Shown here: piece after piece, positions 43,361-53,286 of the stretch
How the letters are laid out: each line of letters starts with the position of its first letter
Position numbering within the stretch: the first letter of the stretch is position 1
NCBI RefSeq assembly: GCF_041765605.1
Contig: NZ_CP168900.1
Span: forward strand, 1,256,001 to 1,320,000
Length of the DNA stretch: 64,000 nucleotides
From: Listeria monocytogenes
Lineage (GTDB): Bacteria > Bacillota > Bacilli > Lactobacillales > Listeriaceae
Direction of reading: 5' to 3'
The notes under the pieces: model-generated
The model's database searches: none
Seen by the model: the letters and a program-made list of their open reading frames with translations, nothing else
Told to the model about the DNA's origin: nothing
Made by a program: the position numbers and the translations under genes

Positions 43361-43756
43361 TTAATCATTTAATTTCTTGGCCTGTTCATAAAGGAAATCG
43401 ATGGAATCTGCTAAGAAATTCACTGCGGACTCATTTAAAGGCTGACCATCTAAATGTAAATCATCTTCATACTTTAAATCTTCACTAATTTTTGTCATTC
43501 TTTTCCCAATATCTTTTTCATCTTGGAGTTCACTAGGGGCATATGTCGGAATACTTTGTTGACCGAGTAAATAATCAACGCTAACATCGTATAACGTTGC
43601 AATTTGTGTCACCATCTCAAGGTCTGGCTCTCGAATACCATATTCCCAATTGCCATAAGTAGAAGGGGCTTTTAAACCAAGTCTTCTTGCTGTTTCTGCT
43701 TTTGACCAACCTTGCTTTTCCCGTAATAAAGTAAGTCTGTTACTTAAATTTGGCAT
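43361..43756 (-). CDS. XRE-family transcriptional regulator
   Basis: About 131 residues from ATG at 43756 with AAGGAGTG upstream; a TTG-started extension of 14 codons lacks support. The N-terminal Cro/C1 helix-turn-helix reads NRLTLLREKQGWSKAETARR then LGLKAPSTYGNWE; the SVDYLLG end of the domain is typical. The C-terminal half is acidic and helical, probably for dimer or effector contact. It is divergent from a second XRE gene, with an inverted repeat between. Confidence 0.85.
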   Translation of the reverse strand: MPNLSNRLTLLREKQGWSKAETARRLGLKAPSTYGNWEYGIREPDLEMVTQIATLYDVSVDYLLGQQSIPTYAPSELQDEKDIGKRMTKISEDLKYEDDLHLDGQPLNESAVNFLADSIDFLYEQAKKLND

Positions 43757-43836
43757 TATTTCACTCCTTTTTGTTTGATTATACAATATCTTACTCAATT
43801 TAGCTATATTTTAACACATAACGTATTATTTTACGA

Positions 43837-43881
43837 TTGACATAGTCTTATTGAGTTGTTAATATTGTATTAACAACTCAA
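43837..43881 (+). promoter_or_regulatory. Promoter and operator between divergent XRE genes
   Basis: TTGACA (43837-43842), a 17-base spacer and TAATAT (43860-43865) form a rightward promoter. An inverted repeat with perfect 12-base arms TTGAGTTGTTAA/TTAACAACTCAA and a seven-base centre (43851-43881) covers the -10 box and start region, as expected for repression by one of the two flanking regulators. Confidence 0.8.
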
Positions 43882-43906
43882 ATTGTGTAGATAAGGAGAA
43901 GATGAC

Positions 43907-44122
43907 ATGAAAACAGTAGACACCAGAAGAATAAATACGGCCAAAATTCGAGAATTACGTTTGCAACGAGGAATCACGCAAGCGTTCATTGCGCGGAGGA
44001 TGGGTTATAAGTACACATCGGGCTATAGCAACATTGAAAAAGGAACTGTCAGACTATCACACAAAAACGCGGTTATCCTTAGCGAAGTTTTAATGTGCGA
44101 TTTGAACTTCTTCTATGAATAA
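43907..44122 (+). CDS. Small XRE-family DNA-binding protein
   Basis: A 71-residue protein consisting only of a Cro/C1 helix-turn-helix: KIRELRLQRGITQAFIARRM then GYKYTSGYSNIEKGTVRLS. It starts behind AAGGAG, 26 bases after the inverted repeat, so is likely autoregulated or controlled by the divergent partner. Confidence 0.85.
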   Translation: MKTVDTRRINTAKIRELRLQRGITQAFIARRMGYKYTSGYSNIEKGTVRLSHKNAVILSEVLMCDLNFFYE

Positions 44123-44514
44123 TAAAATATAGGGTAAAGATACTAGATAAAAAGAATATCTTTTCCAAAAACAATTATTTATGGGAATCATTTAGATCCA
44201 ATGCACACAATATGTGTGAAAACGTGAAAAGAGAAGCCAACTTTATGAGGGAAACTAACAGTATTTCTAATTTGCGCCACTAACACAAATGCTTGTACGA
44301 CGCTTGGATATTAGATATCGAAGTCCAGTGTTACATTAAATAGAAGAAATCTATCAAGAAGTTTTAACAAAATACAGGGAATAAATAAAAAAGCAAGCTA
44401 CCCGCAAGGCCTCGGTGTGAAATCGAGGTCTACCTTTTTGTTTTAAATAAAAAATGCGTAGAAAATAAGACTTATTCTAGCCAATTTTTTGTAATAAAAC
44501 ACCATAAAATCCAC

Positions 44515-44543
44515 TTGACAGAACTAAACTATCCAAGTAGAAT
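44515..44543 (+). promoter_or_regulatory. Vegetative promoter upstream of the TPR-like gene
   Basis: TTGACA, a 17-base spacer and TAGAAT give a near-consensus sigma-A promoter about 108 bases before the gene start. Confidence 0.65.
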
Positions 44544-44577
44544 GAATCAAACCAAATCAACATTTTTACTAGAAATG

Positions 44578-44602
44578 GTTAGATTTTTAACAATAAGGGT
44601 AA
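44578..44602 (+). promoter_or_regulatory. Possible sigma-B promoter
   Basis: GTTA, 15 bases and GGGTAA approximate the Listeria sigma-B consensus GTTT-N13-15-GGGTAT. It lies 49 bases before the TPR-like gene. Two deviations from consensus make this tentative. Confidence 0.35.
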
Positions 44603-44650
44603 ATCCAGTTAGTATAAATAAAGCTTTTTCAAATAAAAGGAGATAAAACG

Positions 44651-45589
44651 ATGAGTGAAAGTGGTGCTTTTTTTCCAATGAGTGTTAAAAAATTTCTGGA
44701 AAAAGGGATTACCTCGTTGTCCGAAGAAGAAAAAATGAGTACGCTACATTATTTGGAGAATGCGTATCATCAAGAGCCTTGCAACGAGGAAATTGTACAT
44801 AAATTAATTCAATTTTATAACCAGACGGATAAAACGAAGAAAGCGCAAGAAGTCGGCCAAAACTTTTTGACAATGAATGGATATAATAAGGATATTCTTG
44901 GAGAGCTATCTGTAACTTTTATGAAAGAAGATAATATGGATACGTACTTCACGTTAGTTAGACATTATATGGAAGAAGAAAAAAACGAAGCTATAGATGA
45001 AGTGGCTGATAATGTTATTCCTTTTCCAAAACAGTTTATCCCAAGAAAAGATATTCGTGAATTTGCGTCTTGGCATGCGACGGAGCAGTTGGAGTTTCTA
45101 CAAGAGGCTCGTTTCTTAGAAATAGATTCATTTCTGCCAGCATTTAAAGAGTTTCTAGCGGATGATAGTTTTTCTCCGTTTGTGCAGTCGATGATTTTTG
45201 AATTAATGCAAGAAAAAGAAGTAAATGAAGCTATTCGAGTTCGGAAAATAGATAAAGACGGTACGTTTAATCCTAGCCTTGTACCAATGCTTGCTGATAA
45301 CGAATTTGCAACAGCACTTTTCGCTGGGCTTGCTGAGTTGCTCGAGCATAGCAATCCAAGTCTTTTAGAACAGGTGATTGGCATTATTCAGCAACACTTA
45401 TTTATGCTTTATCCGTTTGAGTTAGAGCCTCGGGAAGTGGATGTGTGGATCAATGCCTACTATAAATGGGCGAACGCAATGTATGGTGATTATTGTGTTA
45501 TTTCGGACGATGTAAATCATTTAGCGGTTGAGGAAGCAATTTCTATTATTGAAGCGTTGGAAATAAGACAGCAAAATTATTTTGTATAA
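44651..45589 (+). CDS. Helical (TPR-like, possibly DUF3196) protein
   Basis: A protein of 312 residues. The N-terminal part (about 20-110) shows TPR-like helix pairs (EEKMSTLHYLENAYHQEPCN then EEIVHKLIQFYNQTDKTKKA), and the acidic C-terminal part is helical. It resembles the DUF3196-type proteins that precede tig in Listeria and some bacilli, by size and position. It starts behind AAAGGAG and is separate from tig. The function is unknown. Confidence 0.65.
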   Translation: MSESGAFFPMSVKKFLEKGITSLSEEEKMSTLHYLENAYHQEPCNEEIVHKLIQFYNQTDKTKKAQEVGQNFLTMNGYNKDILGELSVTFMKEDNMDTYFTLVRHYMEEEKNEAIDEVADNVIPFPKQFIPRKDIREFASWHATEQLEFLQEARFLEIDSFLPAFKEFLADDSFSPFVQSMIFELMQEKEVNEAIRVRKIDKDGTFNPSLVPMLADNEFATALFAGLAELLEHSNPSLLEQVIGIIQQHLFMLYPFELEPREVDVWINAYYKWANAMYGDYCVISDDVNHLAVEEAISIIEALEIRQQNYFV

Positions 45590-45704
45590 TGACATTTCTT
45601 GTTTTCAAGTCAGGGATATCTGTGTTATTATTAGTGAGTATGGCTGAAACTTGTCATGAGAGTAATTAAATTTGAACTAAATAGATGATGGAGGGAATTA
45701 TACC

Positions 45705-46988
45705 ATGTCAGTAAAATGGGAAAAACAAGAAGGTAATGTTGGAAAACTTACTTTTGAAATTGAACAAGAAAAAGTAAAAGAAGGTTTAGATAGAGCTTTC
45801 GTAAAAGTACGTAAAACTCTTAACGTACCTGGATTCCGTAAAGGGAAAGTTCCACGTCAAATTTTCAACCAACGTTTTGGCGAAGAAGCACTTTACCAAG
45901 ATGCGCTTGATATCTTGCTTCCAGAAGTATATTCTGCAGCAATTGATGAAGCTGGAATTGATCCAGTGGACACTCCTCAAGTAAACATTGAGTCTATGGA
46001 AAAAGGCGAAACTTGGGTTTTAACAGCAGAAGTTACTGTAAAACCTGAAGTTAAACTTGGAGACTATAAAGGTCTTGAAGTAGAAAAACGCGAAACAGAA
46101 CTTACAACAGAAGAATTAGAAGCTGAATTAAAACAATTACAAGAGCGTCAAGCTGAGTTAGTTGTTAAAGAAGATGCTCCAGCTGAAAACGGCGACACTG
46201 TTATCCTTGATTTCGAAGGATTCAAAGACGGCGTAGCTTTTGAAGGCGGACAAGCTGAAAATCATTCTCTAGAACTTGGAAGCGGACAATTCATTCCTGG
46301 TTTTGAAGAAAAATTAGTTGGCTTAAAAGCTGGCGACGAAGCAGACATCGAGTTAACATTCCCTGAAGAATACCATGCGGAAGATTTAGCTGGACAACCT
46401 GTAGTTTTCAAAGTGAAATTACACGAAATTAAAACAAAAGAAGTTCCTGCACTTGACGATGAACTTGCAAAAGACATCGACGAAGAAGTAGAAACTTTAG
46501 ATGAATTAAAAGAAAAAATCTCTAAACGTTTACAAGAAGCAAAAGAAGAATCTGTTGCTCAAGCTAAACAAGAAGAAGTTATTGCGAAAGCTGTTGAAAA
46601 TGCAGAAGTGGACATTCCACACGCAATGGTTCATCATGAAGCTGATCATTTAATGAATCATTTTGCTCAAGATTTACAAGCACAAGGTCTAACTCCTGAA
46701 TTATATTACCAATTTACTGGCCAAACAGAAGAAGCGATGCATGCACAAATGGAAAAAGACGCTGAAAAACGCGTGAAAATGAACCTAGTGCTTGAAGCAA
46801 TTGCTGAAGCTGAAAACATTGAGCCAACGGAAGAAGCTATCGATGAAGAAATTTCAACATTAGCTGAAAAATACGGTATGGAAAAAGACGCTGTTCGTGC
46901 TGCACTTGGCGATATGAGCGAACTTAAATCTGATCTTAAAATCCGTAAAGCTATTGACGTATTACTAGATAGCGCAGTGGAAAAATAA
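45705..46988 (+). CDS. tig: Trigger factor, ribosome-associated chaperone and prolyl isomerase
   Basis: A protein of 427 residues. The ribosome-binding domain holds [12 protein letters not shown] (residues about 43-54); the FKBP-like isomerase domain (about 160-245) contains [20 protein letters not shown] and the [14 protein letters not shown] pocket; the C-terminal arms form the chaperone cradle. It binds nascent chains at the exit tunnel. Ribosome site GGAGGG. The stop is followed by a GGACATGAG/CTCGTGTCC hairpin. Confidence 0.95.
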   Translation: MSVKWEKQEGNVGKLTFEIEQEKVKEGLDRAFVKVRKTLNVPGFRKGKVPRQIFNQRFGEEALYQDALDILLPEVYSAAIDEAGIDPVDTPQVNIESMEKGETWVLTAEVTVKPEVKLGDYKGLEVEKRETELTTEELEAELKQLQERQAELVVKEDAPAENGDTVILDFEGFKDGVAFEGGQAENHSLELGSGQFIPGFEEKLVGLKAGDEADIELTFPEEYHAEDLAGQPVVFKVKLHEIKTKEVPALDDELAKDIDEEVETLDELKEKISKRLQEAKEESVAQAKQEEVIAKAVENAEVDIPHAMVHHEADHLMNHFAQDLQAQGLTPELYYQFTGQTEEAMHAQMEKDAEKRVKMNLVLEAIAEAENIEPTEEAIDEEISTLAEKYGMEKDAVRAALGDMSELKSDLKIRKAIDVLLDSAVEK

Positions 46989-47025
46989 GCTACGATTGAT
47001 TAAATAATTTCATTAAAAAAATGGG

Positions 47026-47048
47026 GGACATGAGTTATACTCGTGTCC
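47026..47048 (+). terminator. Hairpin between tig and clpX
   Basis: GGACATGAG/CTCGTGTCC (one wobble pair) with a five-base loop. The T-run after it is poor (TTCTG), so termination may be partial. Confidence 0.5.
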
Positions 47049-47078
47049 TTCTGAATGTAGAAATATGAATACAGATGA

Positions 47079-47108
47079 TTGGCATTTCTAATAAACAAAT
47101 GATATTAT
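47079..47108 (+). promoter_or_regulatory. Possible clpX promoter
   Basis: TTGGCA, 18 bases and TATTAT lie about 65 bases before the clpX start. Confidence 0.45.
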
Positions 47109-47172
47109 TAACACACATAGGAGATGAAAAATCGCCTATAAGCAACATACCTATGCGAAGGGGTGAAATATT

Positions 47173-48432
47173 TTGTTTAAATTTAACGATGAAAAAGGCC
47201 AACTTAAATGCTCCTTTTGCGGAAAGACTCAAGATCAAGTACGTAAATTAGTGGCCGGTCCAGGTGTTTATATTTGTGATGAATGTATCGAGCTTTGTAA
47301 TGAAATTATTGAAGAAGAGCTAGGTATTTCTGAATTTGTTGATTTTGGTGAAGTGCCAAAACCACAAGAAATCCGTCATATATTAAGTGACTATGTTATT
47401 GGTCAAGAACGTGCTAAAAAAGCACTTGCTGTAGCAGTTTACAATCACTACAAACGAATTAATTCCAATGAAACGAAAGAAGATGAAGTAGAACTTTCGA
47501 AAAGTAACATTTGTTTAATTGGTCCAACTGGTAGTGGTAAAACACTTCTTGCTCAGACATTAGCGCGAATTCTCAATGTTCCGTTTGCTATTGCAGATGC
47601 GACTTCACTTACAGAAGCTGGTTACGTTGGGGAAGACGTAGAAAATATTCTTCTTAAACTGATTCAATCAGCAGACTACGATGTGGAAAAAGCCGAAAAA
47701 GGTATTATCTACATTGATGAAATCGACAAAGTTGCTCGTAAATCCGAAAACCCATCTATTACTAGAGATGTTTCCGGTGAAGGCGTACAACAAGCATTAC
47801 TCAAAATTTTGGAAGGTACTGTTGCAAGTGTTCCGCCTCAAGGTGGTAGAAAACATCCTCATCAAGAGCTAATTCAAATTGATACAGGAAATATTCTATT
47901 TATCGTTGGTGGTGCTTTTGACGGAATCGAACAAATCGTTAAAAATCGAATGGGTGAAAAAGTCATTGGATTTGGTACGGATAATGCAAAATTAAAAGAT
48001 GATGAAACATATTTATCTCGTGTTGTTCCGGAAGATTTACTGAAATTCGGATTAATTCCTGAATTTATCGGACGTTTGCCGGTTATTGCAACACTAGAAC
48101 AATTAGATGAAGCAGCGTTAGTTTCCATTTTGACAGAGCCGAAGAATGCACTTGTAAAACAATACAAACGCATGCTCGAACTTGATGATGTGGAACTTGA
48201 ATTCGAACCAACTGCATTAATTGAAATTGCGAAAGAAGCGATTGAACGTAAAACAGGAGCACGTGGTCTTCGTTCGATTATCGAACAGATTATGCTTGAA
48301 GTGATGTTCGAAATTCCTTCCCGTGATGACATTACAAAATGTATTATTACCGAAAAAGCAGCTCGTGGGGAAGAAGAACCTCAACTGCAATTAGAAGATG
48401 GTTCTATTATTCCAATTAAAACATCTGCATGA
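47173..48432 (+). CDS. clpX: ClpX, ATPase subunit of the ClpXP protease
   Basis: A protein of 419 residues starting at TTG behind AAGGGGTGA; the [20 protein letters not shown] beginning matches other Firmicute ClpX. It has a zinc-binding domain (CSFCGK ... YICDEC), Walker A GPTGSGKT, Walker B YIDEIDK, the RKHP loop (GGRKHPHQ) and a C-terminal [12 protein letters not shown] sensor. It unfolds substrates for ClpP and recognises adaptors through the zinc domain. A terminator follows. Confidence 0.95.
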
Positions 48433-48436
48433 TTAG

Positions 48437-48466
48437 AATGCGCGTCGTAATTGGCGCGCATTTTTT
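48437..48466 (+). terminator. Terminator of clpX
   Basis: AATGCGCG/CGCGCATT with a ten-base loop is followed by TTTTTT. Confidence 0.9.
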
Positions 48467-48550
48467 CTATCAACTCAGCTTGTTTTACTGTAATATCCGA
48501 CTCGTTTCGTGCTATACTTTATTAATATTAATTGGAGAGGATAAAAAGAC

Positions 48551-49117
48551 ATGAAAAGTGAAAATAAATTTTTTTCTGGGGCATTTGGATGGATAAAAAT
48601 AATTCTTATCGCGCTGATACTCGCTTTTGGTATTCGCTATTTTTTAATTTCTCCAGTTACTGTTAATGGGAAATCAATGGACCCGACACTACATGATGGG
48701 CAACATTTATTTATTAACAAAGTATCAGATCCGAAGCGTTTTGATATTATCGTATTTCCTGCTCCTGATGAAGAAAATGCGGAGTACATTAAACGTGTCA
48801 TCGGTTTACCGGGAGATAAAGTAGAGTATAAAGAAGATCAACTTTATATTAACGGTAAAAAGTATGATGAACCGTATTTAGACTCAGAAAAAGCAGCATT
48901 GAAAAATGGTTATTTAACAACTGACGCAGAAGGCGATCCTAATTTTACGATGGCAGATATTCCGAACTCAGGTGGCTCGCTCACTGTTCCTAAAGGCGAA
49001 CTTTTTGTGTTAGGGGATAATCGTCAAGTAAGTAAAGATAGTCGCTATATTGGCTTTATATCGCAGGATAGTGTACTTGGAAAAGTAATCTCTTTCGGGA
49101 AATCCTTAGAGCGTTAA
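48551..49117 (+). CDS. sipX: Type I signal peptidase, first of three tandem copies
   Basis: A protein of 188 residues with one N-terminal membrane segment (about 13-33). Catalytic Ser is in VNGKSMDPTLHDG, catalytic Lys in EYIKRVIGLPGDKV, and the conserved LGDNRQVSKDSR box is present. It removes signal peptides on the outer face of the membrane. Listeria carries sipX, sipY and sipZ in a row; naming follows that order. Long stretches are nearly identical to the third copy. Confidence 0.9.
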   Translation: MKSENKFFSGAFGWIKIILIALILAFGIRYFLISPVTVNGKSMDPTLHDGQHLFINKVSDPKRFDIIVFPAPDEENAEYIKRVIGLPGDKVEYKEDQLYINGKKYDEPYLDSEKAALKNGYLTTDAEGDPNFTMADIPNSGGSLTVPKGELFVLGDNRQVSKDSRYIGFISQDSVLGKVISFGKSLER

Positions 49118-49151
49118 TGTGAACCTGCAGATAGTCTAGGAGGAGACATAG

Positions 49152-49721
49152 ATGACAGATCAGTATGAAAAGAAGCCCAGGAAAAAAAGCGGGGCACATC
49201 AATTGTTAAGCTGGGTACTAGTAATCGTTGCGGCACTTGCAATCGCACTTGTCATTCGCAACTTTGTTATTGCACCAGTAAAAGTAGAAGGAACATCTAT
49301 GGTTCCAACATATCAAGATGGCGATAGAATTTTCATTGAAAAAATTTCCAAGCCAGATCGTTTCGATATTATCGTATTTGATGAACCTCCGATGATTGGT
49401 TCAGGAGAGCATTTTATCAAACGAGTGATTGGCATGCCAGGAGATAAAATCGCTTTTAAAAATGGTGAATTATATTTAAATGGCGAAAGAAAAGTAGAAA
49501 GTTACTTGCCAGAAGGAACGCTTACCCTTTGGAATCCGGACCCAACGCAAAAACCATACATAGCAGATTATACGCTGGAGGATATGACAGGTGAAAGTAC
49601 TGTTCCGAAAGGGAAACTGTTCGTACTTGGAGATAATCGCGGCGGTAGTTCAGATAGTCGTGTTTTTGGATTTATTGACGATTCCATGGTAAATGGCACC
49701 GTGATACAATTCGGGAAATAA
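49152..49721 (+). CDS. sipY: Type I signal peptidase, second tandem copy
   Basis: A protein of 189 residues. Membrane segment about 18-40; catalytic Ser in VEGTSMVPTYQDG and Lys in HFIKRVIGMPGDKI; LGDNRGGSSDSR box. It is the most divergent of the three copies. AGGAGG precedes the ATG, 34 bases after the first copy. An AGAAATCCG/CGGATTTCT hairpin (49724-49758) follows without a strong T-run. Confidence 0.9.
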   Translation: MTDQYEKKPRKKSGAHQLLSWVLVIVAALAIALVIRNFVIAPVKVEGTSMVPTYQDGDRIFIEKISKPDRFDIIVFDEPPMIGSGEHFIKRVIGMPGDKIAFKNGELYLNGERKVESYLPEGTLTLWNPDPTQKPYIADYTLEDMTGESTVPKGKLFVLGDNRGGSSDSRVFGFIDDSMVNGTVIQFGK

Positions 49722-49823
49722 TGAGAAATCCGTGAAAGATACTTTTTCGCGGATTTCTCTATTAAATGAGCGTTTTTTCGTTTATAATAAGACTGTTAGT
49801 ATAAAATAGGGCGGTGCAATTTT

Positions 49824-50366
49824 TTGAAGGAGAAGAATTTAAAACGGTTATGGTCATGGATTTGGGCGGCTGTTTTAGCAGTGTTAATTGCTGTTATAAT
49901 CCGTTTTTATTTGTTTGTCCCTATTCTCGTAGATGGGATATCCATGATGCCTACACTTCATAACGATGACCGTGTAATTATAAATCGCTTTGGGAATGTG
50001 GATCGTTTTGACGTGATTGTTTTCCGAGAAACAGATGGAAAAGAATACATCAAACGAGTAATTGGTTTGCCGGGTGATACGGTAGAATACAAAGAAGACC
50101 AACTTTACATCAATGGTAAAAAATATGATGAACCGTATTTAGATACTTACAAACAAAAGCTGAAAGATGGCTATTTAACAGACGATTACAGTTCGAAAGA
50201 TCAACTAGATGGTGGTAAAATTCCAAAAGATACTTATTTTGTTCTAGGTGACAACCGTAGAGCAAGTAAAGACAGCCGGATTATTGGGCCAATTCCATTA
50301 AGTAAGGTATTAGGAACAACACCGATTTGTTACTGGCCGATTGAAGACGCCAAACTTATAGATTAG
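49824..50366 (+). CDS. sipZ: Type I signal peptidase, third tandem copy
   Basis: A protein of 180 residues starting at TTG. Membrane segment about 11-31; catalytic Ser in VDGISMMPTLHND and Lys in EYIKRVIGLPGDTV; LGDNRRASKDSR box. In Listeria the third enzyme is reported as the major signal peptidase. A hydrophobic run is short compared with sipY. It is nine bases upstream of rbgA. Confidence 0.9.
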   Translation: MKEKNLKRLWSWIWAAVLAVLIAVIIRFYLFVPILVDGISMMPTLHNDDRVIINRFGNVDRFDVIVFRETDGKEYIKRVIGLPGDTVEYKEDQLYINGKKYDEPYLDTYKQKLKDGYLTDDYSSKDQLDGGKIPKDTYFVLGDNRRASKDSRIIGPIPLSKVLGTTPICYWPIEDAKLID

Positions 50367-50375
50367 GAGTATATA

Positions 50376-51239
50376 ATGACAATTCAATGGTTTCCAGGTC
50401 ATATGGCCAAAGCTCGCCGTGAGGTAACGGAGAAATTAAAACTTGTAGATGTGATTTTTGAATTAGTAGATGCACGTATCCCGCTCTCTTCCTCTAATCC
50501 CATGCTAGAAGAAATTATCCACCAAAAAAGACGAGTGATTATTTTAAATAAAGCAGATACTGCTGATGAAAAAACAACGAAAGAATGGATTGATTACTTT
50601 GCTGAGAAAGGTTTGCCAGCAGTTGCTGTGAATGCTCAAGAAGGCAAAGGACTATTCAAAATAGAACAAGCCGCTGAAAAATTAATGGCTGAAAAATTCG
50701 ATCGTTTAAGAAGTAAAGGAATGAAACCAAGAGCAATTCGTGCGATGATTTTAGGTATACCAAACGTTGGTAAATCTACATTAATCAATCGGTTAGCGAA
50801 AAAAAACATTGCACGAACAGGTAACAAACCTGGTGTAACTAAAGCGCAACAATGGATTAAAGTGGGAAAAACGTTAGAACTTCTGGATACTCCAGGGATT
50901 CTTTGGCCTAAATTTGAAGATCAAGAAATTGGCTACAAATTAGCTCTCACTGGTGCAATTAAAGATGATTTACTACAAATGGAAGACATTGCCGGTTATG
51001 GTTTGCGGTTTTTAGAAAACCATTATCCCGACCGACTTCAAAATTGGCTAAAAGTGGAAACTGTTTCAGAGGATCCTGTTGAAACACTTGCTTTTATTGC
51101 CGAAAAAAGAGGTCTTCTAGATCGATACAATGATCCAGATTATTCTCGTGCGGCTGAAACAGTAGTTCGAGAAATCCGCCAGCAAAAGTTAGGGAGAATG
51201 TCATTTGATTTCCCAAACTGGGAAGATGAAGCCGAATGA
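50376..51239 (+). CDS. rbgA: Ribosome biogenesis GTPase RbgA (YlqF)
   Basis: A protein of 287 residues with circularly permuted GTPase motifs: NKAD (G4) before GIPNVGKST (G1) and DTPG (G3). The N-terminus [17 protein letters not shown] is typical. It drives late assembly of the 50S subunit. It starts nine bases after sipZ behind TTAGGAG, and its stop overlaps rnhB by four bases. Confidence 0.93.
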   Translation: MTIQWFPGHMAKARREVTEKLKLVDVIFELVDARIPLSSSNPMLEEIIHQKRRVIILNKADTADEKTTKEWIDYFAEKGLPAVAVNAQEGKGLFKIEQAAEKLMAEKFDRLRSKGMKPRAIRAMILGIPNVGKSTLINRLAKKNIARTGNKPGVTKAQQWIKVGKTLELLDTPGILWPKFEDQEIGYKLALTGAIKDDLLQMEDIAGYGLRFLENHYPDRLQNWLKVETVSEDPVETLAFIAEKRGLLDRYNDPDYSRAAETVVREIRQQKLGRMSFDFPNWEDEAE

Positions 51240-52021
51240 GTGATTCCATTTCCGTTATCCGAGAAAAACTAAACCAAGTCACATCAGAACACGATCCCTT
51301 TTTCCAAAAATGCATGCAAGATGAGCGTAAAGGTGTAGAAAAACTTCTGCAAACTACAAGGCGAAAATGGGAAAAAGAAGCGCAATTACGGAACAAACTT
51401 GAAGAAATGAAACAATATGAAACAGATTTATTCCAACAAGGATACAAGTATATCGCTGGAGTGGATGAAGTGGGACGTGGACCTCTCGCAGGGCCAGTTG
51501 TAGCAGCAGCCGTTATTTTACCAGATGATTTTTCTGTTGTCGGAATAAATGATTCTAAACAATTGAGTGAAGCAAAACGTGATGCTTTATACGAAACGAT
51601 ACAAACAGAAGCAATTGCTGTCGGTGTAGGAATTATCGAACATAATGTAATTGATCAAGTAAATATTTACGAAGCAACGAAACTCGCTATGCGTGCAGCT
51701 TTAGATCAATTACAACCAGAACCTGATTTTGTTTTAATTGATGCCATGCCACTAAAATATACGGAGGCAGAATTATCTCTTATCAAAGGAGATACAAAAA
51801 GCATTTCGATTGCTGCGGCTTCTATAATTGCGAAGGTTACGAGAGATAGATTAATGCAGATGTATGATGAAAAGTACCCAGGATATGATTTTGCAAATAA
51901 CATGGGCTACGGCACAAAAAAACATTTACATGGTCTAGACACAATCGGGATTTGCCCTATCCATCGTATAAGTTTTGCGCCTGTAAAAGAAGCAAAGTTG
52001 CATTTTGATAGTTTAAAATAA
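51236..52021 (+). CDS. rnhB: Ribonuclease HII
   Basis: A protein of 261 residues. An N-terminal 70-residue helical extension typical of Firmicute RNase HII is followed by the catalytic core [27 protein letters not shown] and DAMPLKY; acidic residues bind Mg. It removes ribonucleotides from DNA and RNA-DNA hybrids. Start overlaps rbgA stop (ATGA), so translation is coupled. Confidence 0.93.
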   Translation: MSDSISVIREKLNQVTSEHDPFFQKCMQDERKGVEKLLQTTRRKWEKEAQLRNKLEEMKQYETDLFQQGYKYIAGVDEVGRGPLAGPVVAAAVILPDDFSVVGINDSKQLSEAKRDALYETIQTEAIAVGVGIIEHNVIDQVNIYEATKLAMRAALDQLQPEPDFVLIDAMPLKYTEAELSLIKGDTKSISIAAASIIAKVTRDRLMQMYDEKYPGYDFANNMGYGTKKHLHGLDTIGICPIHRISFAPVKEAKLHFDSLK

Positions 52022-52036
52022 CTAAATCATATAGAG

Positions 52037-52072
52037 AAAAACGTATTTTCAACTTGGAAAATACGTTTTTTT
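52037..52072 (+). terminator. Terminator of the sip-rbgA-rnhB operon
   Basis: AAAACGTATTTTC/GAAAATACGTTTT with a six-base loop and a following T-run, 16 bases after rnhB. Confidence 0.92.
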
Positions 52073-52154
52073 ATGCCGTTTTATAGATTTTGGTCATTTT
52101 ACAAAAAAGCCCAATGTTTGTACACTGGGAGTAACTATTACGGAGGTGCAACAG

Positions 52155-53015
52155 ATGGATTTTAAACAACGACATACATGGCTCAAAATTGCTTCTTGTA
52201 AGTCTATTTCTGCTAAAAAAAGAGCCAGCATTTGGCAAAAATTAACAGAACTTGACCAGTATGAAATGACAACACAAACATTTGCAGAATCTTTCTTTCC
52301 TGTGGATAAACGCGCACAGATTCTAATGGAGATAGAAACGGCTGAAGCGTGCTTTTTTGATGATATTACCTTGATTTGGATTTTAGATGATGCCTATCCA
52401 GCACTTTTAAGAGAGATTTATGAAGCACCGCCAATTTTATTTTGTAAAGGAAATATTGATTTATTACAACAACAAGCAATTGCCATCGTTGGTACAAGAC
52501 AGATGAGTGAATATGGTAGGAAAGCTTGTGTGAAAATTGCTAGTGAACTTGCTGAGCATAAGCTGACTATCATTAGTGGGATGGCTATCGGAATCGACAC
52601 TACAGCACATAGAGCCACTTTGAATAAACAAGGTGCAACGATTGCAGTGCTAGGTTCAGGTGTCAACAAAATTTATCCCAAGAAAAATGAACTTTTAGCG
52701 AAAGAAATTGTCAAAGAAGGTTTGTTATTAAGTGAGTATTTACCCGATGAAGAAGCGAAAAGATGGCATTTTCCAGAAAGAAATCGAATCATTAGCGGCT
52801 TGGCGATAGGGACAGTAATAATAGAAGCCGCCGAAAGAAGCGGTTCCTTGATTACTGCTGATATAGCCTTAGAACAAAACAGACAAGTTTTTGCCGTTCC
52901 AGGAAATATTTTCATCGATACATGGCGGGGGACGAATTATTTAATTCAAGAAGGTGCCAAGTTAGTTATGAATGCGAACAATATAATAGAAGAATTTATT
53001 CAAATTAAGCCATAA
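52155..53015 (+). CDS. dprA: DNA processing protein DprA (Smf)
   Basis: A protein of 286 residues from ATG at 52155; CGGAGGTG sits seven bases upstream and a GTG at 52146 lies within it. It has an N-terminal helical domain and Rossmann-like core with AIVGTRQMSEYGRKA, SGMAIGIDTTAHRATL and the GSGVNKIYP segment. It loads RecA on incoming single-stranded DNA in transformation. It is shorter than copies with a C-terminal winged helix. The gap to topA (53016-53286) shows no clear terminator. Confidence 0.92.
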   Translation: MDFKQRHTWLKIASCKSISAKKRASIWQKLTELDQYEMTTQTFAESFFPVDKRAQILMEIETAEACFFDDITLIWILDDAYPALLREIYEAPPILFCKGNIDLLQQQAIAIVGTRQMSEYGRKACVKIASELAEHKLTIISGMAIGIDTTAHRATLNKQGATIAVLGSGVNKIYPKKNELLAKEIVKEGLLLSEYLPDEEAKRWHFPERNRIISGLAIGTVIIEAAERSGSLITADIALEQNRQVFAVPGNIFIDTWRGTNYLIQEGAKLVMNANNIIEEFIQIKP

Positions 53016-53286
53016 ATATACTGAAATTATCATTTTTAAGTGATTTGACTTGCATTTCCTGATTTTTTGAGATAAGTTTGCTAAAGAAAGCTGTTATAAA
53101 ACATCAAAAAATGGACTTTTTCATAAAAGCCATTGACAAACCCAGTAGGAAGGGCTAATATTTACTACTGAATTATGTGAAAAATTAGCATTGGAAACTT
53201 ATTGAACGCGAGGCTAAGACTGTAATAGGATTATGACAACGAGTAAAGCCCGTGTATTGACCCAAATCAGGGAGGAATATATAGAT

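Larger units (their letters stand above)
44123..44650. other. Gene-free stretch with hairpins and promoters
   Basis: No convincing frame. A CACACA/TGTGTG hairpin lies at 44204-44218. A hairpin AGGCCTCG/CGAGGTCT (44407-44431, one wobble pair) followed by ACCTTTTTGTTTT looks like a terminator, perhaps of a small RNA or of the small XRE transcript. Two promoters for the next gene lie at its right end and are listed separately. Confidence 0.45.
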
